Translations under genes and position numbers: made by a program | DNA from: Paenibacillus aceris | GTDB lineage: Bacteria > Bacillota > Bacilli > Paenibacillales > NBRC-103111 | NCBI RefSeq assembly: GCF_017874035.1 | Contig: NZ_JAGGKV010000001.1 | Location: forward strand, 62,001-126,000 | DNA length: 64,000 nt | Direction: 5' to 3' | Part shown: positions 25,914-35,287 of the stretch, piece by piece | Layout of the letters: the number at the start of each line of letters is the position of its first letter | How positions within the stretch are numbered: the stretch's first letter is position 1 | The notes under the pieces: model-generated | Databases searched by the model: none | Seen by the model: only the letters and a program-made list of their open reading frames with translations | What the model was told of the DNA's origin: nothing

Positions 25914-27584
25914 TTATTTCTTCATTTTTGCATCATAAGCCGCTTGATAAATGTCCAAATATTTTTTCAGATTCATATCATTCAGCTTCTTCACATAACT
26001 GTCCCATTCTTTATCCAAATTCGCGTCTCCCGTTGTGAAACGAGCGATCATCTGATTGATATAGTCCGTCAATGTCTTCTCCAGATCAGCAAGCTCTGTA
26101 GCTTGTTCATTCGAGAAGAACAACGCTGGAAGCACAGACTCTGGTTTTTGTTTGTATGGCTCATAGTTATTTTTCGTCTCAGTAAATAGCTTAACTTCCA
26201 AAGGATTCTTCGGATCTGCCATCTGCCCAAGCCGGAAATCATTGGAACGAAGAGACGGTGCGGATTGTCCACTCCAATTGATATTATTCACTGCATTCGT
26301 CGGAACCGCATTCGGCAAGCTTTTCCAAATGGCTTGTTTTCCATTGATTCCTATTTCTCCATTTGCCGCATAGTCCCATTCAGTTCCAGGACGTCCAATC
26401 GTCTGACGCAAAGTCATCTCGGTATTATAAAGCAGATCACCTAGCCGGAATGCTGCATCTGGGTTTTTGGCTGTACGTGTTACGACATAATATCCTTGAA
26501 GCACACTTGACTTCCATGGTGTTGTTTGTACACCTGCCGGCCCTTTTAACGAAGGAACTGATTGAACTTGCAGCCATCTGCCGCTTGGACCGCTGAATGT
26601 CGTGAATATGCCATTGTGTTGCGAAACTTCGGAACCTAGAATGTTGATATCCGGGTTCTCCCCCATCGCTTTCGCTTGATCCCGATCTTGTGTAAACGAT
26701 TGCGGAGCAATCAGGCCTTCGGCGTATAGTTTATGAAGATAGGCCAGACCCTCTTTCCAGCCTTGTGTATTGACTGATGTCGTGATCTTACCATTGTCAA
26801 CATATAACCGCGTTGTAATTCCGGAGTCAAGAACAAATGAGTTCATGATAAATGAATCAATATTAACGGCTGGACCAACAGCTGCTCCCGCCAATGGAAT
26901 CTCATCTGCTTTTCCGTTTCCATTCGGATCCTTCGTCTTAAAAGCTTTCAATACGTTATACAAATCATCTGTTGTTTTGGGCATCTGAAGACCTAATTTA
27001 TCGAGCCATGGCTGGTAAATCCACATCTTTTGGGACATTGAGCAGTGATAGCACTCGTTCACTTGAGGCAAAGCATAAATTTTGCCTCCGGGTGCTGTTA
27101 TCTCGTCCTTCACACCTTGAACGATATCGAACATTTTCTTCGTTTCAACGCCGTATTTATTGATATATGGCGCTAGATCTAAGAAATCGCCTTGCGTGCC
27201 ATAGATCAGCTGTTGTGTTGGTGAAATCCCGAAACCCATAATGACGTCGGGAAGATCGCCACTTCCAAGAACAAGATTCAATTTTTCTACAGCTGACTTT
27301 TCAGGAGCAACGGTCCATTCAATATGTATGTTTGTTTTCTCTTCCAAATATTTCGTGAATTCATTGTTTGCATAATCGCTTACACCAGGGAAACCTTTGA
27401 CTAATACTTTCAAAGTCGTTTTCTCTTTAGTTATCGGCAGTTCACCTGCTGCTGTGACATTACTTGCTGTCACCGCTTCCTTCGCCGTTTCCGCAGGTGC
27501 GTCTGCCTGTTTATCTCCGCAACCCCCAAGAACAACCCCACTTGCTACAAGCATACTTAGTCCCATACCCCATATTTTTTTCAT
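25914..27584 (-). CDS. Extracellular solute-binding lipoprotein (LplA type), locus A
   Basis: A 556-residue lipoprotein with a type II signal peptide (lipobox VLGGC, Cys22) and a family 1 solute-binding fold resembling LplA/YtcQ: EFTKYLEEKTNIHIEWTVAP near the N-terminus, SGDLPDVIMGFG, the Ca-binding-like DPNGNGKADEIPLAG and a Trp/Tyr-rich middle. It captures an oligosaccharide or uronate at the cell surface and delivers it to the permease pair encoded just upstream. Spacing to the preceding permease gene is 22 bases. An AGGGAGG site precedes the ATG. Confidence 0.9.
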   Translation of the reverse strand: MKKIWGMGLSMLVASGVVLGGCGDKQADAPAETAKEAVTASNVTAAGELPITKEKTTLKVLVKGFPGVSDYANNEFTKYLEEKTNIHIEWTVAPEKSAVEKLNLVLGSGDLPDVIMGFGISPTQQLIYGTQGDFLDLAPYINKYGVETKKMFDIVQGVKDEITAPGGKIYALPQVNECYHCSMSQKMWIYQPWLDKLGLQMPKTTDDLYNVLKAFKTKDPNGNGKADEIPLAGAAVGPAVNIDSFIMNSFVLDSGITTRLYVDNGKITTSVNTQGWKEGLAYLHKLYAEGLIAPQSFTQDRDQAKAMGENPDINILGSEVSQHNGIFTTFSGPSGRWLQVQSVPSLKGPAGVQTTPWKSSVLQGYYVVTRTAKNPDAAFRLGDLLYNTEMTLRQTIGRPGTEWDYAANGEIGINGKQAIWKSLPNAVPTNAVNNINWSGQSAPSLRSNDFRLGQMADPKNPLEVKLFTETKNNYEPYKQKPESVLPALFFSNEQATELADLEKTLTDYINQMIARFTTGDANLDKEWDSYVKKLNDMNLKKYLDIYQAAYDAKMKK

Positions 27585-27605
27585 TTCTGAAATAACCTCC
27601 CTTTT

Positions 27606-28499
27606 TTATCCTTTTAAAGAGCCAATCATAACACCTTTAATGAAGTACTTTTGGACAAATGGATAAACGAGCAGTAAGGGTAGTGATGAAACGACAATTA
27701 GCGAATATTTCAAAAGTGAACGCAATCCTTCTTGAGCTGCTATTTCTTTCATGTCAAGCATGGAAGCATCTACTTCGTTCTGTACGAGTATCTCCCTTAA
27801 GACTAATTGCAGTGGATATAACTTCTGATTATCGAGGTACAATAGACCATTAAAATATTGATTCCAATAGCCTACCGCGGAGTAAAGCGCAACAACGGCG
27901 ATTATGGGACCCGACAGCTGCAGCACGATAGAAAAAACATATCGAAAATCGTTACAGCCATCGATCTGTGCTGCTTCAAGCATTTCATCCGGTAGCGTCG
28001 TTTTGAAGTAAGTTCGTGTGATAATAATGTTAAAAACACTCATAGCACTTGGAATAATCATGGCCCAAGCTGTGTTCAGCATGCCAAGATCTTTTACCAA
28101 TAGATAAGAAGGAATTAGCCCTCCAGAGAACATCGTCGTGAAAACAAAAAGCAGCATAATCCAATTTTTACCGAATAGATCCCGTCTAGAAAGCGGATAA
28201 GCGGCAGCGATCGTTAGAACTACACTGAAACACGTACCAGCAACCGTATAAATGACAGAATTTCGAAATGAACTCCAAATCAACTTGTGCTTAAAAACAG
28301 CTGCATATCCTTCCAAAGTTGGATGTACGGGCCATAGCCAAACTTTACCCGAGATTACAGCGTCTGGCGAGCTGATGGAAGCGCTAACAACAAAGATCAA
28401 TGGGTACAAGATAACTACTAGAAATAGTGATATCAGTAACACATTGGTCCAATTAAACCATTTGTCACCTCGTGATTCGAGAATATGTGATTCTTTCAT
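27606..28499 (-). CDS. Carbohydrate ABC permease (LplC/YtcP type), locus A
   Basis: A 297-residue inner-membrane protein with six predicted helices. The cytoplasmic coupling loop is seen as EMLEAAQIDGCNDFRYVFSI (EAA motif with the conserved G), and the C-terminus KYFIKGVMIGSLKG is characteristic of the YtcP/LplC subgroup. It forms the channel with the LplB-type partner encoded 24 bases upstream. GGGGGAGG precedes the ATG. No ATPase gene is in the operon. Confidence 0.92.
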   Translation of the reverse strand: MKESHILESRGDKWFNWTNVLLISLFLVVILYPLIFVVSASISSPDAVISGKVWLWPVHPTLEGYAAVFKHKLIWSSFRNSVIYTVAGTCFSVVLTIAAAYPLSRRDLFGKNWIMLLFVFTTMFSGGLIPSYLLVKDLGMLNTAWAMIIPSAMSVFNIIITRTYFKTTLPDEMLEAAQIDGCNDFRYVFSIVLQLSGPIIAVVALYSAVGYWNQYFNGLLYLDNQKLYPLQLVLREILVQNEVDASMLDMKEIAAQEGLRSLLKYSLIVVSSLPLLLVYPFVQKYFIKGVMIGSLKG

Positions 28500-28523
28500 A
28501 AATGCACCTCCCCCGCTACAGCT

Positions 28524-29489
28524 TTACCATAAGCTTTCTTGCTTTGCACGTTTCGCAATTTGGTTGACAATAATAAGCATGGCAAGACCAACAACCGATT
28601 TGAATAAGTTAATTGCTGTTGAGTAAGAGTAATTCATTGCTTGAGAAGCTAGTCCTACTTTATATACATAAGTATCAATGACCTCTGATGACCTAAGGTT
28701 CAATTGATTTTGTAAAAGCAATACTTTTTCAAAGCCAGAATCCATAATATGACCTGTGTTCAAAATAAGTAAAATGATCACTACAGGCATAATGCCAGGA
28801 ATATCGATATGTAAAATCCGCTTAAACTTACTGGCACCATCAATAACCGCAGCTTCATGCTGAGACGGGTCAATCCCTGAAAGCGCTGCCAAGTATATGA
28901 TGCAAGAGAAACCTACATTTTGCCAAATACCCGACCAGACAAAGACGGAACTGAAATAGCTTGGTTTTGCCATGAAATGAATAGGCTCAACACCAAACAC
29001 CCCAAGCAGTAGATTGACAATCCCCTTTTCTGGATCCAGAAGTACGAGAACAATCCCAGCCATAACGACAACAGAGATAAAATGTGGAGCATAAGTGATC
29101 ATCTGCACCGATTTCTTAAACCACTTGTTTTGAATGTTATTGATTGCCAATGCCAAAATGATTGGGAAAGGAATACCTGCGAGCAAGCTGTAGAAATTAA
29201 GGACCAATGTGTTTTTTAAAAGGGTACCAAATTCATACGAATTGAAAAATCGGATAAAGTGCTTGAAACCCACCCAATCACTGCCCGTGATCCCTTTAGA
29301 AGCAATAAAATTTTTGAATGCTATTTGCGCTCCATACATGGGATAATACTTGAACACTAAAATGTAAAAAACAGGAAGAGCTAGTAGAACGTAAAGCTGC
29401 CAACTGCGATGCAGCTTCTTTAAGAAGGGCATTCGTTTAATCTCAGTCTTAGCCTTTGTCAATGTATTTACGCTTGCCACCGTTTTCAT
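28524..29489 (-). CDS. Carbohydrate ABC permease (LplB/YteP type), locus A
   Basis: A 321-residue inner-membrane protein with six helices. Subgroup marks are YYPMYGAQIAFKNF after the first helix, GFKHFIRFFNS, the EAA loop QHEAAVIDGASKFKRILHID and the end KRAKQESLW. It pairs with the YtcP-type permease downstream. The frame extends to 29621, but GGGAGG lies seven bases before ATG 29489, which is the start used here. A promoter and direct repeats lie directly upstream. Confidence 0.9.
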   Translation of the reverse strand: MKTVASVNTLTKAKTEIKRMPFLKKLHRSWQLYVLLALPVFYILVFKYYPMYGAQIAFKNFIASKGITGSDWVGFKHFIRFFNSYEFGTLLKNTLVLNFYSLLAGIPFPIILALAINNIQNKWFKKSVQMITYAPHFISVVVMAGIVLVLLDPEKGIVNLLLGVFGVEPIHFMAKPSYFSSVFVWSGIWQNVGFSCIIYLAALSGIDPSQHEAAVIDGASKFKRILHIDIPGIMPVVIILLILNTGHIMDSGFEKVLLLQNQLNLRSSEVIDTYVYKVGLASQAMNYSYSTAINLFKSVVGLAMLIIVNQIAKRAKQESLW

Positions 29490-29548
29490 TTGGGTAACCT
29501 CCCTTCGTCGTTGTATAACCTTAATGTAAGGGCACCCATAGTTGAATG

Positions 29549-29621
29549 TATATATGAAAACGTGTAACTCCTGTGCAATTCTTAGGATTTGAGCATGTGC
29601 AAACGCTTTATTCATGTGCAA
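29549..29621 (-). promoter_or_regulatory. Transporter promoter with direct repeats, likely AraC-regulator site
   Basis: On the minus strand TTGCAC (29573-29578), an 18-base spacer and TATATA (29549-29554) form a promoter 60 bases before the permease ATG. Upstream of it CATGTGCAA occurs twice (29594-29602 and 29613-29621, plus-strand letters) with a 19-base period, and a third, partial copy overlaps the -35 box. Such helically phased direct repeats are what AraC-type activators bind; the regulator gene ends 15 bases further on. Confidence 0.6.
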
Positions 29622-29635
29622 TTGTTAATTTTCCG

Positions 29636-31963
29636 CTATACATTTACTTCTACAGACCTTTGATACACCGTTGCACTAACCCCATGCAGCCGCTTGAATG
29701 CCCGGCAGAATGTATTGGATGAAGCGTAACCCACTTGGTCCGCAATTTCCTGAATAGCGAAATCCGAATTTTTTAGTAAATGCTTCGCTCGCTCCATGCG
29801 CAATTGCTCCAAATAATCGGAAAAATTGATACCTGTTTGATCTTTGAAAAACTGTGACAAGTACACTTTGGATACACGAAGCCGATCCGCTGCATCGTCC
29901 AAACATAATGCTTTGTTTGAAAAGTCTTTCTGAAGCATCATTCGAATATGATCGAGCAATTCGATGTTACGGTTTGATCGCTGCTCCATTACATGCTGAC
30001 AAATTTTCGAATAGGAAAGGCAAATCGCTGCAAAATGCTGTTGCAAGCTCTCATAGGAATGCTCTGCTCCATCTATGCGCTGAATTTGCGTGTAAACATC
30101 CTCAGCCTGCATCCCTAACTGTCGAAGAAGCTTGACGTGATTACCCCATAGCTCGCTAATGAATAATCGAATAACAGTTTGTGAAAGGTGCCGTTTTTCA
30201 AAGTTTTCAATATATAACGCCTGTAAGATACGAGTGACCTCTTCTTGCTCTCCTGCCATGGCTACATTCATTAATCGGCCTTCAATGTCCTGCGGGTAAT
30301 GGTAATCATTGAGCGCTGCTGGGAGCTCATCGAACCATTGCAATCCATCCTTCTGAGATCGAACTAAGGCAAACAAGACTTCTCTGGCCTGCTCATAGGA
30401 ACGTGAGATGGTCGTTACTCGATCACAAAAACCTCCAATGCCACAATCGGATACAATCTGAAACCGCTGGTTAATCGTATGACATACATTTTCCATTAAT
30501 TTCGATACGTTCTCACGATGTTTATTGGCGTCATGCGAATATACACTCAGTAAAACTGCAATTTGATCCTGAGCCACATCATATGCAAATCCATCGGAGC
30601 CAACAAGCTCCCTTATAAGCTCAGCTGATGCGAAGCGAACGCGATCCAAATCTTTGAGTAGCCGATCATTGTAACCGTTGTCATAACCCTGAATTCGAAT
30701 GAGAGCGACAACATATTTTCTATCTTCGTCCTCCATCCCCAAGCTCAGATGCTTCATCAGAATATCCGCATCCCGCGTAGATAGAAATTGTCCTTGCATA
30801 AGCCTTCTGAAATATGATGCCCGTAATAAAGGCACCTGCTGCTCCAATTCGGATTGTAGCTTATGGTTGGAAAGAGCCAGTCCCGACACAGCTTCACTTA
30901 TAAAACCGTATACATCATGCTGTTTCACTCCGCCTCCAACCAGATCTCTTAGCGACTGAGCAAGGTTGCGAAGCGGCTTACTATTCCGATAAGCAAGAAA
31001 ATAGGCCATGGAAACACCAATCACCAAAAAAAGAAGGGTTAGAGAGAAAATAATCTTTTGAATATAATGAACTTTACCTAGCAAAGTTTCTTTCGGTTGG
31101 CCAACAATGTACGTCCATCCATTACTATTTGATTTCGTATATGTAATAATCATCGATTGATTATTCAGCTTTTGCTCGACAATACCATGCTCTTCCTTCA
31201 AATCAGCCAAATGGATTGGAAGTCCGGTATCTTCCCCAGATAAAGTGCTCATGATGCGCCCCTGATCATCCAGAATATACGCCCATCCGCCTTCCGATAA
31301 GTTTAGCCCCTTAAATAGCTTACGAATCTCAGCTTGATCAATCATTACCGCGATAACTGCCTGCGGATTACCAGGGAGTCCTAGCGATTGCAAATACGTC
31401 ATCATCTGGTAGGCGTTATTTCCAATACTCACGTGTTCAGAGGGGAGAAATGAACGGGAATGGTAGGACAGCAACCAATTCTTCCGCATTGACTCCGAAT
31501 TGCTCCCATCATAAATAGCTATTCGACTAAAAAACTCGTCCGTTGTATAGCTAGAACCCGGTGTTAGAACAAGGTCACTTTTCTTAAAAAGGATATAGTA
31601 ATTAAAAACGAAGTTATTTGAAAGTTTGAAATCATATAAGCTCTTATTTGTATCGACGACCGAGTACGTATTGGCTCCTTTAAAAGGATCGGTTACTGTC
31701 ATAAATTGAATGACTTTCGTATTGGCGGCTACTTGACGTCCAATCGATGAAATCTCATCCAATCTTCGTTCAAGAATATCTCTGCTTTGATCCAGTACAA
31801 CCCTATGATTCTCGGTGGCATTCTTCTCCATAACATTAATCGTCTCTTTATAGACGATGTAGCCAATACCAAGCAGCATACAAATAAATAGAAGGTAAGG
31901 GATCAGCATATGAATAAAAACCTTATGTCTGACATTCGTATCCGGTACAAGCCATTTACGCAT
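29636..31963 (-). CDS. Membrane-bound AraC-family sensor-regulator, locus A
   Basis: A 775-residue single-chain regulator. Helix 1 is at about 15-38 and helix 2 at about 290-312 (FSLTLLFLVIGVSMAYFLAY), enclosing a 250-residue extracellular dCACHE-like sensor. A cytoplasmic linker leads to an AraC DNA-binding domain in the last 100 residues (DDAADRLRVSKVYLSQFFKD; EIADQVGYASSNTFCRAFKR), with both helix-turn-helix units. It should sense a sugar or binding-protein complex outside and activate the downstream transporter genes. AAGGAGG precedes the ATG. The gene stands at the head of locus A in the same direction. Confidence 0.9.
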   Translation of the reverse strand: MRKWLVPDTNVRHKVFIHMLIPYLLFICMLLGIGYIVYKETINVMEKNATENHRVVLDQSRDILERRLDEISSIGRQVAANTKVIQFMTVTDPFKGANTYSVVDTNKSLYDFKLSNNFVFNYYILFKKSDLVLTPGSSYTTDEFFSRIAIYDGSNSESMRKNWLLSYHSRSFLPSEHVSIGNNAYQMMTYLQSLGLPGNPQAVIAVMIDQAEIRKLFKGLNLSEGGWAYILDDQGRIMSTLSGEDTGLPIHLADLKEEHGIVEQKLNNQSMIITYTKSNSNGWTYIVGQPKETLLGKVHYIQKIIFSLTLLFLVIGVSMAYFLAYRNSKPLRNLAQSLRDLVGGGVKQHDVYGFISEAVSGLALSNHKLQSELEQQVPLLRASYFRRLMQGQFLSTRDADILMKHLSLGMEDEDRKYVVALIRIQGYDNGYNDRLLKDLDRVRFASAELIRELVGSDGFAYDVAQDQIAVLLSVYSHDANKHRENVSKLMENVCHTINQRFQIVSDCGIGGFCDRVTTISRSYEQAREVLFALVRSQKDGLQWFDELPAALNDYHYPQDIEGRLMNVAMAGEQEEVTRILQALYIENFEKRHLSQTVIRLFISELWGNHVKLLRQLGMQAEDVYTQIQRIDGAEHSYESLQQHFAAICLSYSKICQHVMEQRSNRNIELLDHIRMMLQKDFSNKALCLDDAADRLRVSKVYLSQFFKDQTGINFSDYLEQLRMERAKHLLKNSDFAIQEIADQVGYASSNTFCRAFKRLHGVSATVYQRSVEVNV

Positions 31964-32074
31964 TGGTATTTTCCTCCTTCATATTAATTGTATAAATTTA
32001 CTATAAGTATATCAAAGTATTGCGAGTACAAGCATAAAAAAGATTGAAGAAAGTCGCAGCTGAAATCAGCAAGC

Positions 32075-32102
32075 AAAAAATCCTAACCGTTGTGTTAGGA
32101 TT
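32075..32102 (-). terminator. Terminator of locus B
   Basis: AATCCTAAC (32079-32087) and GTTAGGATT (32094-32102) pair perfectly; on the minus strand a TTTTGC run follows. It lies 33 bases beyond the stop of the last locus B gene. Confidence 0.8.
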
Positions 32103-32135
32103 CTTCGCTTCGCTCAAATGGCGGTTTAAATGGTG

Positions 32136-33167
32136 CTATTTGACCTCGCAGTCAATCATGACGTGAATGGTATCTCCTTTATGTTCATTCCTCAATTGGA
32201 ATGCTCTAGCGACTTCCGCGAGTGGGACGACGTGAGTAATCATTTCCTCGGTGTTAACTAATCCGTCAAGGACCAACCGCAGTCCTTCATCGAAGTAACG
32301 ACGGTTGTCGATGTCACGCTTAGGTTCCGTTGAAAGGATATCCAACCGTTTTTTGTGTACCTTGAAGAAATCAACCGGCTTGTGACAAGTGCCGATGCAC
32401 CCGTACATCACAATACGTCCATTTTGCGCTGCTGCGTTAATAGCATCTACCATACCTGCTCCTTCTAGGAGACAAGGGATGACGACATCAAAGCCGTCTG
32501 GGAAATCTGCTCCCACGATATCCATTGTATCCGCATGTTCATGAGGAATTTTATACGTATGGGTGGCACCATATTTACGTGCAAGTTCCAGTTTTTCGTC
32601 AAACAGATCTGTGACGACCAAATTTCTAGGACTAAACATATTGATAACTTGCGTCATCACGAGACCGCTGACGCCTTGCCCCGTAATCAATACGTTCTTA
32701 TTCGGGGAAATATCCCCGAGTTCTGCTGCATGGATAATACCCGGAAGCACTTCAATCAGCGAACCCTCGATTAACGGCAGGTCTTTGGGCAACACCTTTA
32801 GAGAAAAAGGGGTGCAGCATACATATTCGGCAAACGCTCCCCAAACATACCGCAAAGCAACATGATCGCCAACCTTGACACCAATCACATTAGGGCCGAC
32901 TTTATCAATTACACCTGCAACTTCATGTCCCAGCCTGGTAGGGTACGAAATAAATTCAGGCTCGCGCGCGCCACGGAATACCTCCACATCACTACCGCAT
33001 ATACCGACCCACTTGACCTTAACCCGTACTTCCCCTTCCTTGGGCTCCGGAATCAAGGCACGTCTAACGCTAATCTCGCCGATGGCGTCCATAACCGCAC
33101 ACAGCTGTGTTCCGGGACCATCATAATCTACCAACTCCATCGGAGGAACGGACATTTTTCTAACCAT
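32136..33167 (-). CDS. Zinc-type MDR alcohol/polyol dehydrogenase
   Basis: A 343-residue medium-chain dehydrogenase. The catalytic zinc ligands are in VGICGSDVE (Cys) and LGHEVAG (His-Glu); the coenzyme domain carries NVLITGQGVSGLVMTQV, a GxGxxG-type loop. The four-cysteine structural zinc site of classical alcohol dehydrogenases is missing; the segment instead runs LRYVWGAFAEYVCC. It probably oxidises a secondary alcohol of a sugar, polyol or sugar acid with NAD. It is the last gene of locus B, 45 bases after the hydroxyacid-dehydrogenase-like gene. The substrate is unknown. Confidence 0.88.
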   Translation of the reverse strand: MVRKMSVPPMELVDYDGPGTQLCAVMDAIGEISVRRALIPEPKEGEVRVKVKWVGICGSDVEVFRGAREPEFISYPTRLGHEVAGVIDKVGPNVIGVKVGDHVALRYVWGAFAEYVCCTPFSLKVLPKDLPLIEGSLIEVLPGIIHAAELGDISPNKNVLITGQGVSGLVMTQVINMFSPRNLVVTDLFDEKLELARKYGATHTYKIPHEHADTMDIVGADFPDGFDVVIPCLLEGAGMVDAINAAAQNGRIVMYGCIGTCHKPVDFFKVHKKRLDILSTEPKRDIDNRRYFDEGLRLVLDGLVNTEEMITHVVPLAEVARAFQLRNEHKGDTIHVMIDCEVK

Positions 33168-33212
33168 TTGCTAATTTCTCCTTCCAAAAAAGAATTCTGC
33201 TTCTACATCCTG

Positions 33213-34208
33213 TTAGGCCATAACTTCCCACATTCTCTCATTTACTTCATACGTCGTCTTCTCTTCCCTCAGGCTTCTGATGATGTCTTCGACTACTTCC
33301 TCCATCAATGCAAGATGACCCTGTACAGTGGCTCCGGCGATATGAGGTGAAAGAAGTACATTCGGGAGCGACCGAATCGGATGATCGACAGCAAGAGGCT
33401 CCTTCTCAAACACATCTAGTGCGGCAATAAATCGTCCGCTTTGAAGCTCCTCCATGAAAGCCAGCTCATCCACCACAGGACCTCTAGAAGAGTTAATGAA
33501 GACAGCACCGTCCGGAATTAGCGCAAGCAATTCACGGGTCAACATTCTTTCCGTAGCGGGAAGCTTGGGTGCGTGAACCGAAATTATGGGGCAGCTCATT
33601 ACTTCCTCTAGGTTAGCCTTCTTCGCGTTTAGCCGTGCTGCCGCTTCTTCCGTCAAATAAGGATCATAAATAAGAACTTTGACTTGAAACGGCGCAAGCA
33701 GCTTGATAAAAGCCCGAGCCGTAGAGCTTGCCGAAATGATGCCAACCGTGTTGCCAGTAAGCTCTTTTCCCTTCAATCCTGCAATCTTCCATTTCCCATC
33801 CCGTATTGCGGAATCAAAAGCAGGCAAATACCGGAGAGAGGTTAGGAGCGTCGCTAAACAATATTCCCCTACACTTAACGCGATCCTCGGGGCTGCAGAG
33901 AAGACTTTGACTCCTTGTGAAAAAATTTGCTTCGGAACAAGGTTCTTCACAGTTCCGGCCGCATGGCCAACGGCACGAAGCTTGACGGCTTTCTCAAGCA
34001 TTTCGTCTGTCAAGCTGGGGGAACCCCAACTGGAAATGATCACTTCCGCATCGGAAATCAGTGCCAATAGCTCTTCCTGTGTGTAATCGCGTCCTGTTTC
34101 ATTCCACAGGGGTTCGAAATAGTCATTTATACGCGAACGGCACGCCTCCGAACATACTTCATCCAAACGAGATTGCGGTGAAAGCACCAAAACTTTTAAC
34201 TTTTGCAT
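33213..34208 (-). CDS. D-2-hydroxyacid dehydrogenase-like protein with altered NAD loop
   Basis: A 331-residue protein of the D-isomer-specific 2-hydroxyacid dehydrogenase family. The catalytic Arg (NSSRGPVVDE), Glu (DVFEKEPLA) and His (SPHIAGATVQG) are all present. The dinucleotide loop, normally GxGxxG, reads VGIISASSTARAF, so its glycines are largely replaced. Cofactor binding may be weakened or of a different kind, or the protein may have lost redox activity. A related GAS-x-GR variant occurs in some actinobacterial and Paenibacillus homologues. GAAGGAGG precedes ATG 34208; the longer frame to 34232 contains this ribosome site. Confidence 0.85.
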   Translation of the reverse strand: MQKLKVLVLSPQSRLDEVCSEACRSRINDYFEPLWNETGRDYTQEELLALISDAEVIISSWGSPSLTDEMLEKAVKLRAVGHAAGTVKNLVPKQIFSQGVKVFSAAPRIALSVGEYCLATLLTSLRYLPAFDSAIRDGKWKIAGLKGKELTGNTVGIISASSTARAFIKLLAPFQVKVLIYDPYLTEEAAARLNAKKANLEEVMSCPIISVHAPKLPATERMLTRELLALIPDGAVFINSSRGPVVDELAFMEELQSGRFIAALDVFEKEPLAVDHPIRSLPNVLLSPHIAGATVQGHLALMEEVVEDIIRSLREEKTTYEVNERMWEVMA

Positions 34209-34235
34209 AAGTCCTCCTTCGTTTTCCTTCAAGGA

Positions 34236-35264
34236 TTATAGCTGTACAACTTGACCTGTCCTCATCGACTCAAAGCATCCATCAATGACTCTCATCACCT
34301 GGATGATTTCCCTTCCTGAAGCCAGAGGTTGACGTCCCTCTTGTATGGCTTGGGCAAACTCCTCAAGCTGCCATTTGAAATTAGAAAATGTGGTTTCACA
34401 GGTTTCCAGCTTCTCTCCGTTCAAGCTAAGCTCATATTCGTCTTTCAAATGCAGCATACCATTCGTTCCAATTAAATATCGATCATAAATACTGTTCTGC
34501 GTAGACCATATACGCTTTCCTGTAAGACCTGCTTCATCCGTTGGACGGCAGCCAGCGTTAAAGGACATCCACACATTCGCCATTCGGCCTTCGCCAAAAT
34601 TCATGGAAATGGCAACTTCATCTTCTCCCGTCCAATTCGGGTTGTTGGAATGGCCTTGCGCATAGACCGACTGGGGGGCTCTGCCATATGCCCATTGAAT
34701 ATAGTCAAGAATGTGGCTTCCCCAAAGCGGAATAATAAAACCGCCAATCTTTGATTCGTCCTTCCACCAATCTGCTGCCGGCTTATCCATATGCGCCAAA
34801 AGCAGGGCGTTAATGTTGATCAAATCGCCAATAGCTTTCTCTCTCACCTGACGGATCGATTCCATCACCGGTTTATAGAACCGGCGGCTTTGCCCTATCA
34901 TTAAGGTGACATTATTGGCTTCGGCCGCCTCCGCCATCTCCTCTGCTTCCTGTACATTCATCGCCATAGGCTTCTCAACCAGCACATGCTTGCCGGCGCG
35001 AAGCGCCTTCATCGAATATTCCGCGTGAATATCATGCGGCAGGAGCAGCAGGAAAGCGTCGATATTCGGATCTTTGACCGCATCATCATACGAAGTATAG
35101 GTCTTCACCCCTTCCCACTTTTCGGCTTCCTGCCGCAGTTTACCTTCATCTCGAGATATAAGGGCAACCAATTCAATTTGATCTGCTAGCTCCCGGATTG
35201 CCGGAAGATGGGATTTCGATACGCGTCCCAATCCGACAACGGCCAATCGCATTTTTCGCTGCAT
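34236..35264 (-). CDS. Gfo/Idh/MocA-family oxidoreductase
   Basis: A 342-residue protein with an N-terminal Rossmann domain (MRLAVVGLGRVSKSHLPAI) and the family's EKPMAMN motif near residue 95, followed by the beta-sheet substrate domain (GGFIIPLWGSHILDYIQW with the conserved Gly-x-x-x-x-x-x-Gly-x-His pattern). Members oxidise or epimerise sugars, inositols and amino sugars with NAD(P). Placement between a sugar-binding lipoprotein and two further dehydrogenases marks it as part of the catabolic route of locus B. GAAGGAG precedes the ATG. Confidence 0.9.
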   Translation of the reverse strand: MQRKMRLAVVGLGRVSKSHLPAIRELADQIELVALISRDEGKLRQEAEKWEGVKTYTSYDDAVKDPNIDAFLLLLPHDIHAEYSMKALRAGKHVLVEKPMAMNVQEAEEMAEAAEANNVTLMIGQSRRFYKPVMESIRQVREKAIGDLININALLLAHMDKPAADWWKDESKIGGFIIPLWGSHILDYIQWAYGRAPQSVYAQGHSNNPNWTGEDEVAISMNFGEGRMANVWMSFNAGCRPTDEAGLTGKRIWSTQNSIYDRYLIGTNGMLHLKDEYELSLNGEKLETCETTFSNFKWQLEEFAQAIQEGRQPLASGREIIQVMRVIDGCFESMRTGQVVQL

Positions 35265-35287
35265 GAATTCTCGACTCCTTCCTCTAT

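Noticed and set aside
29594..29609. GTGCAAACGCTTTATT as a cre site
   Set aside because: Three consensus positions fail and the bases are better explained by the CATGTGCAA direct repeats.
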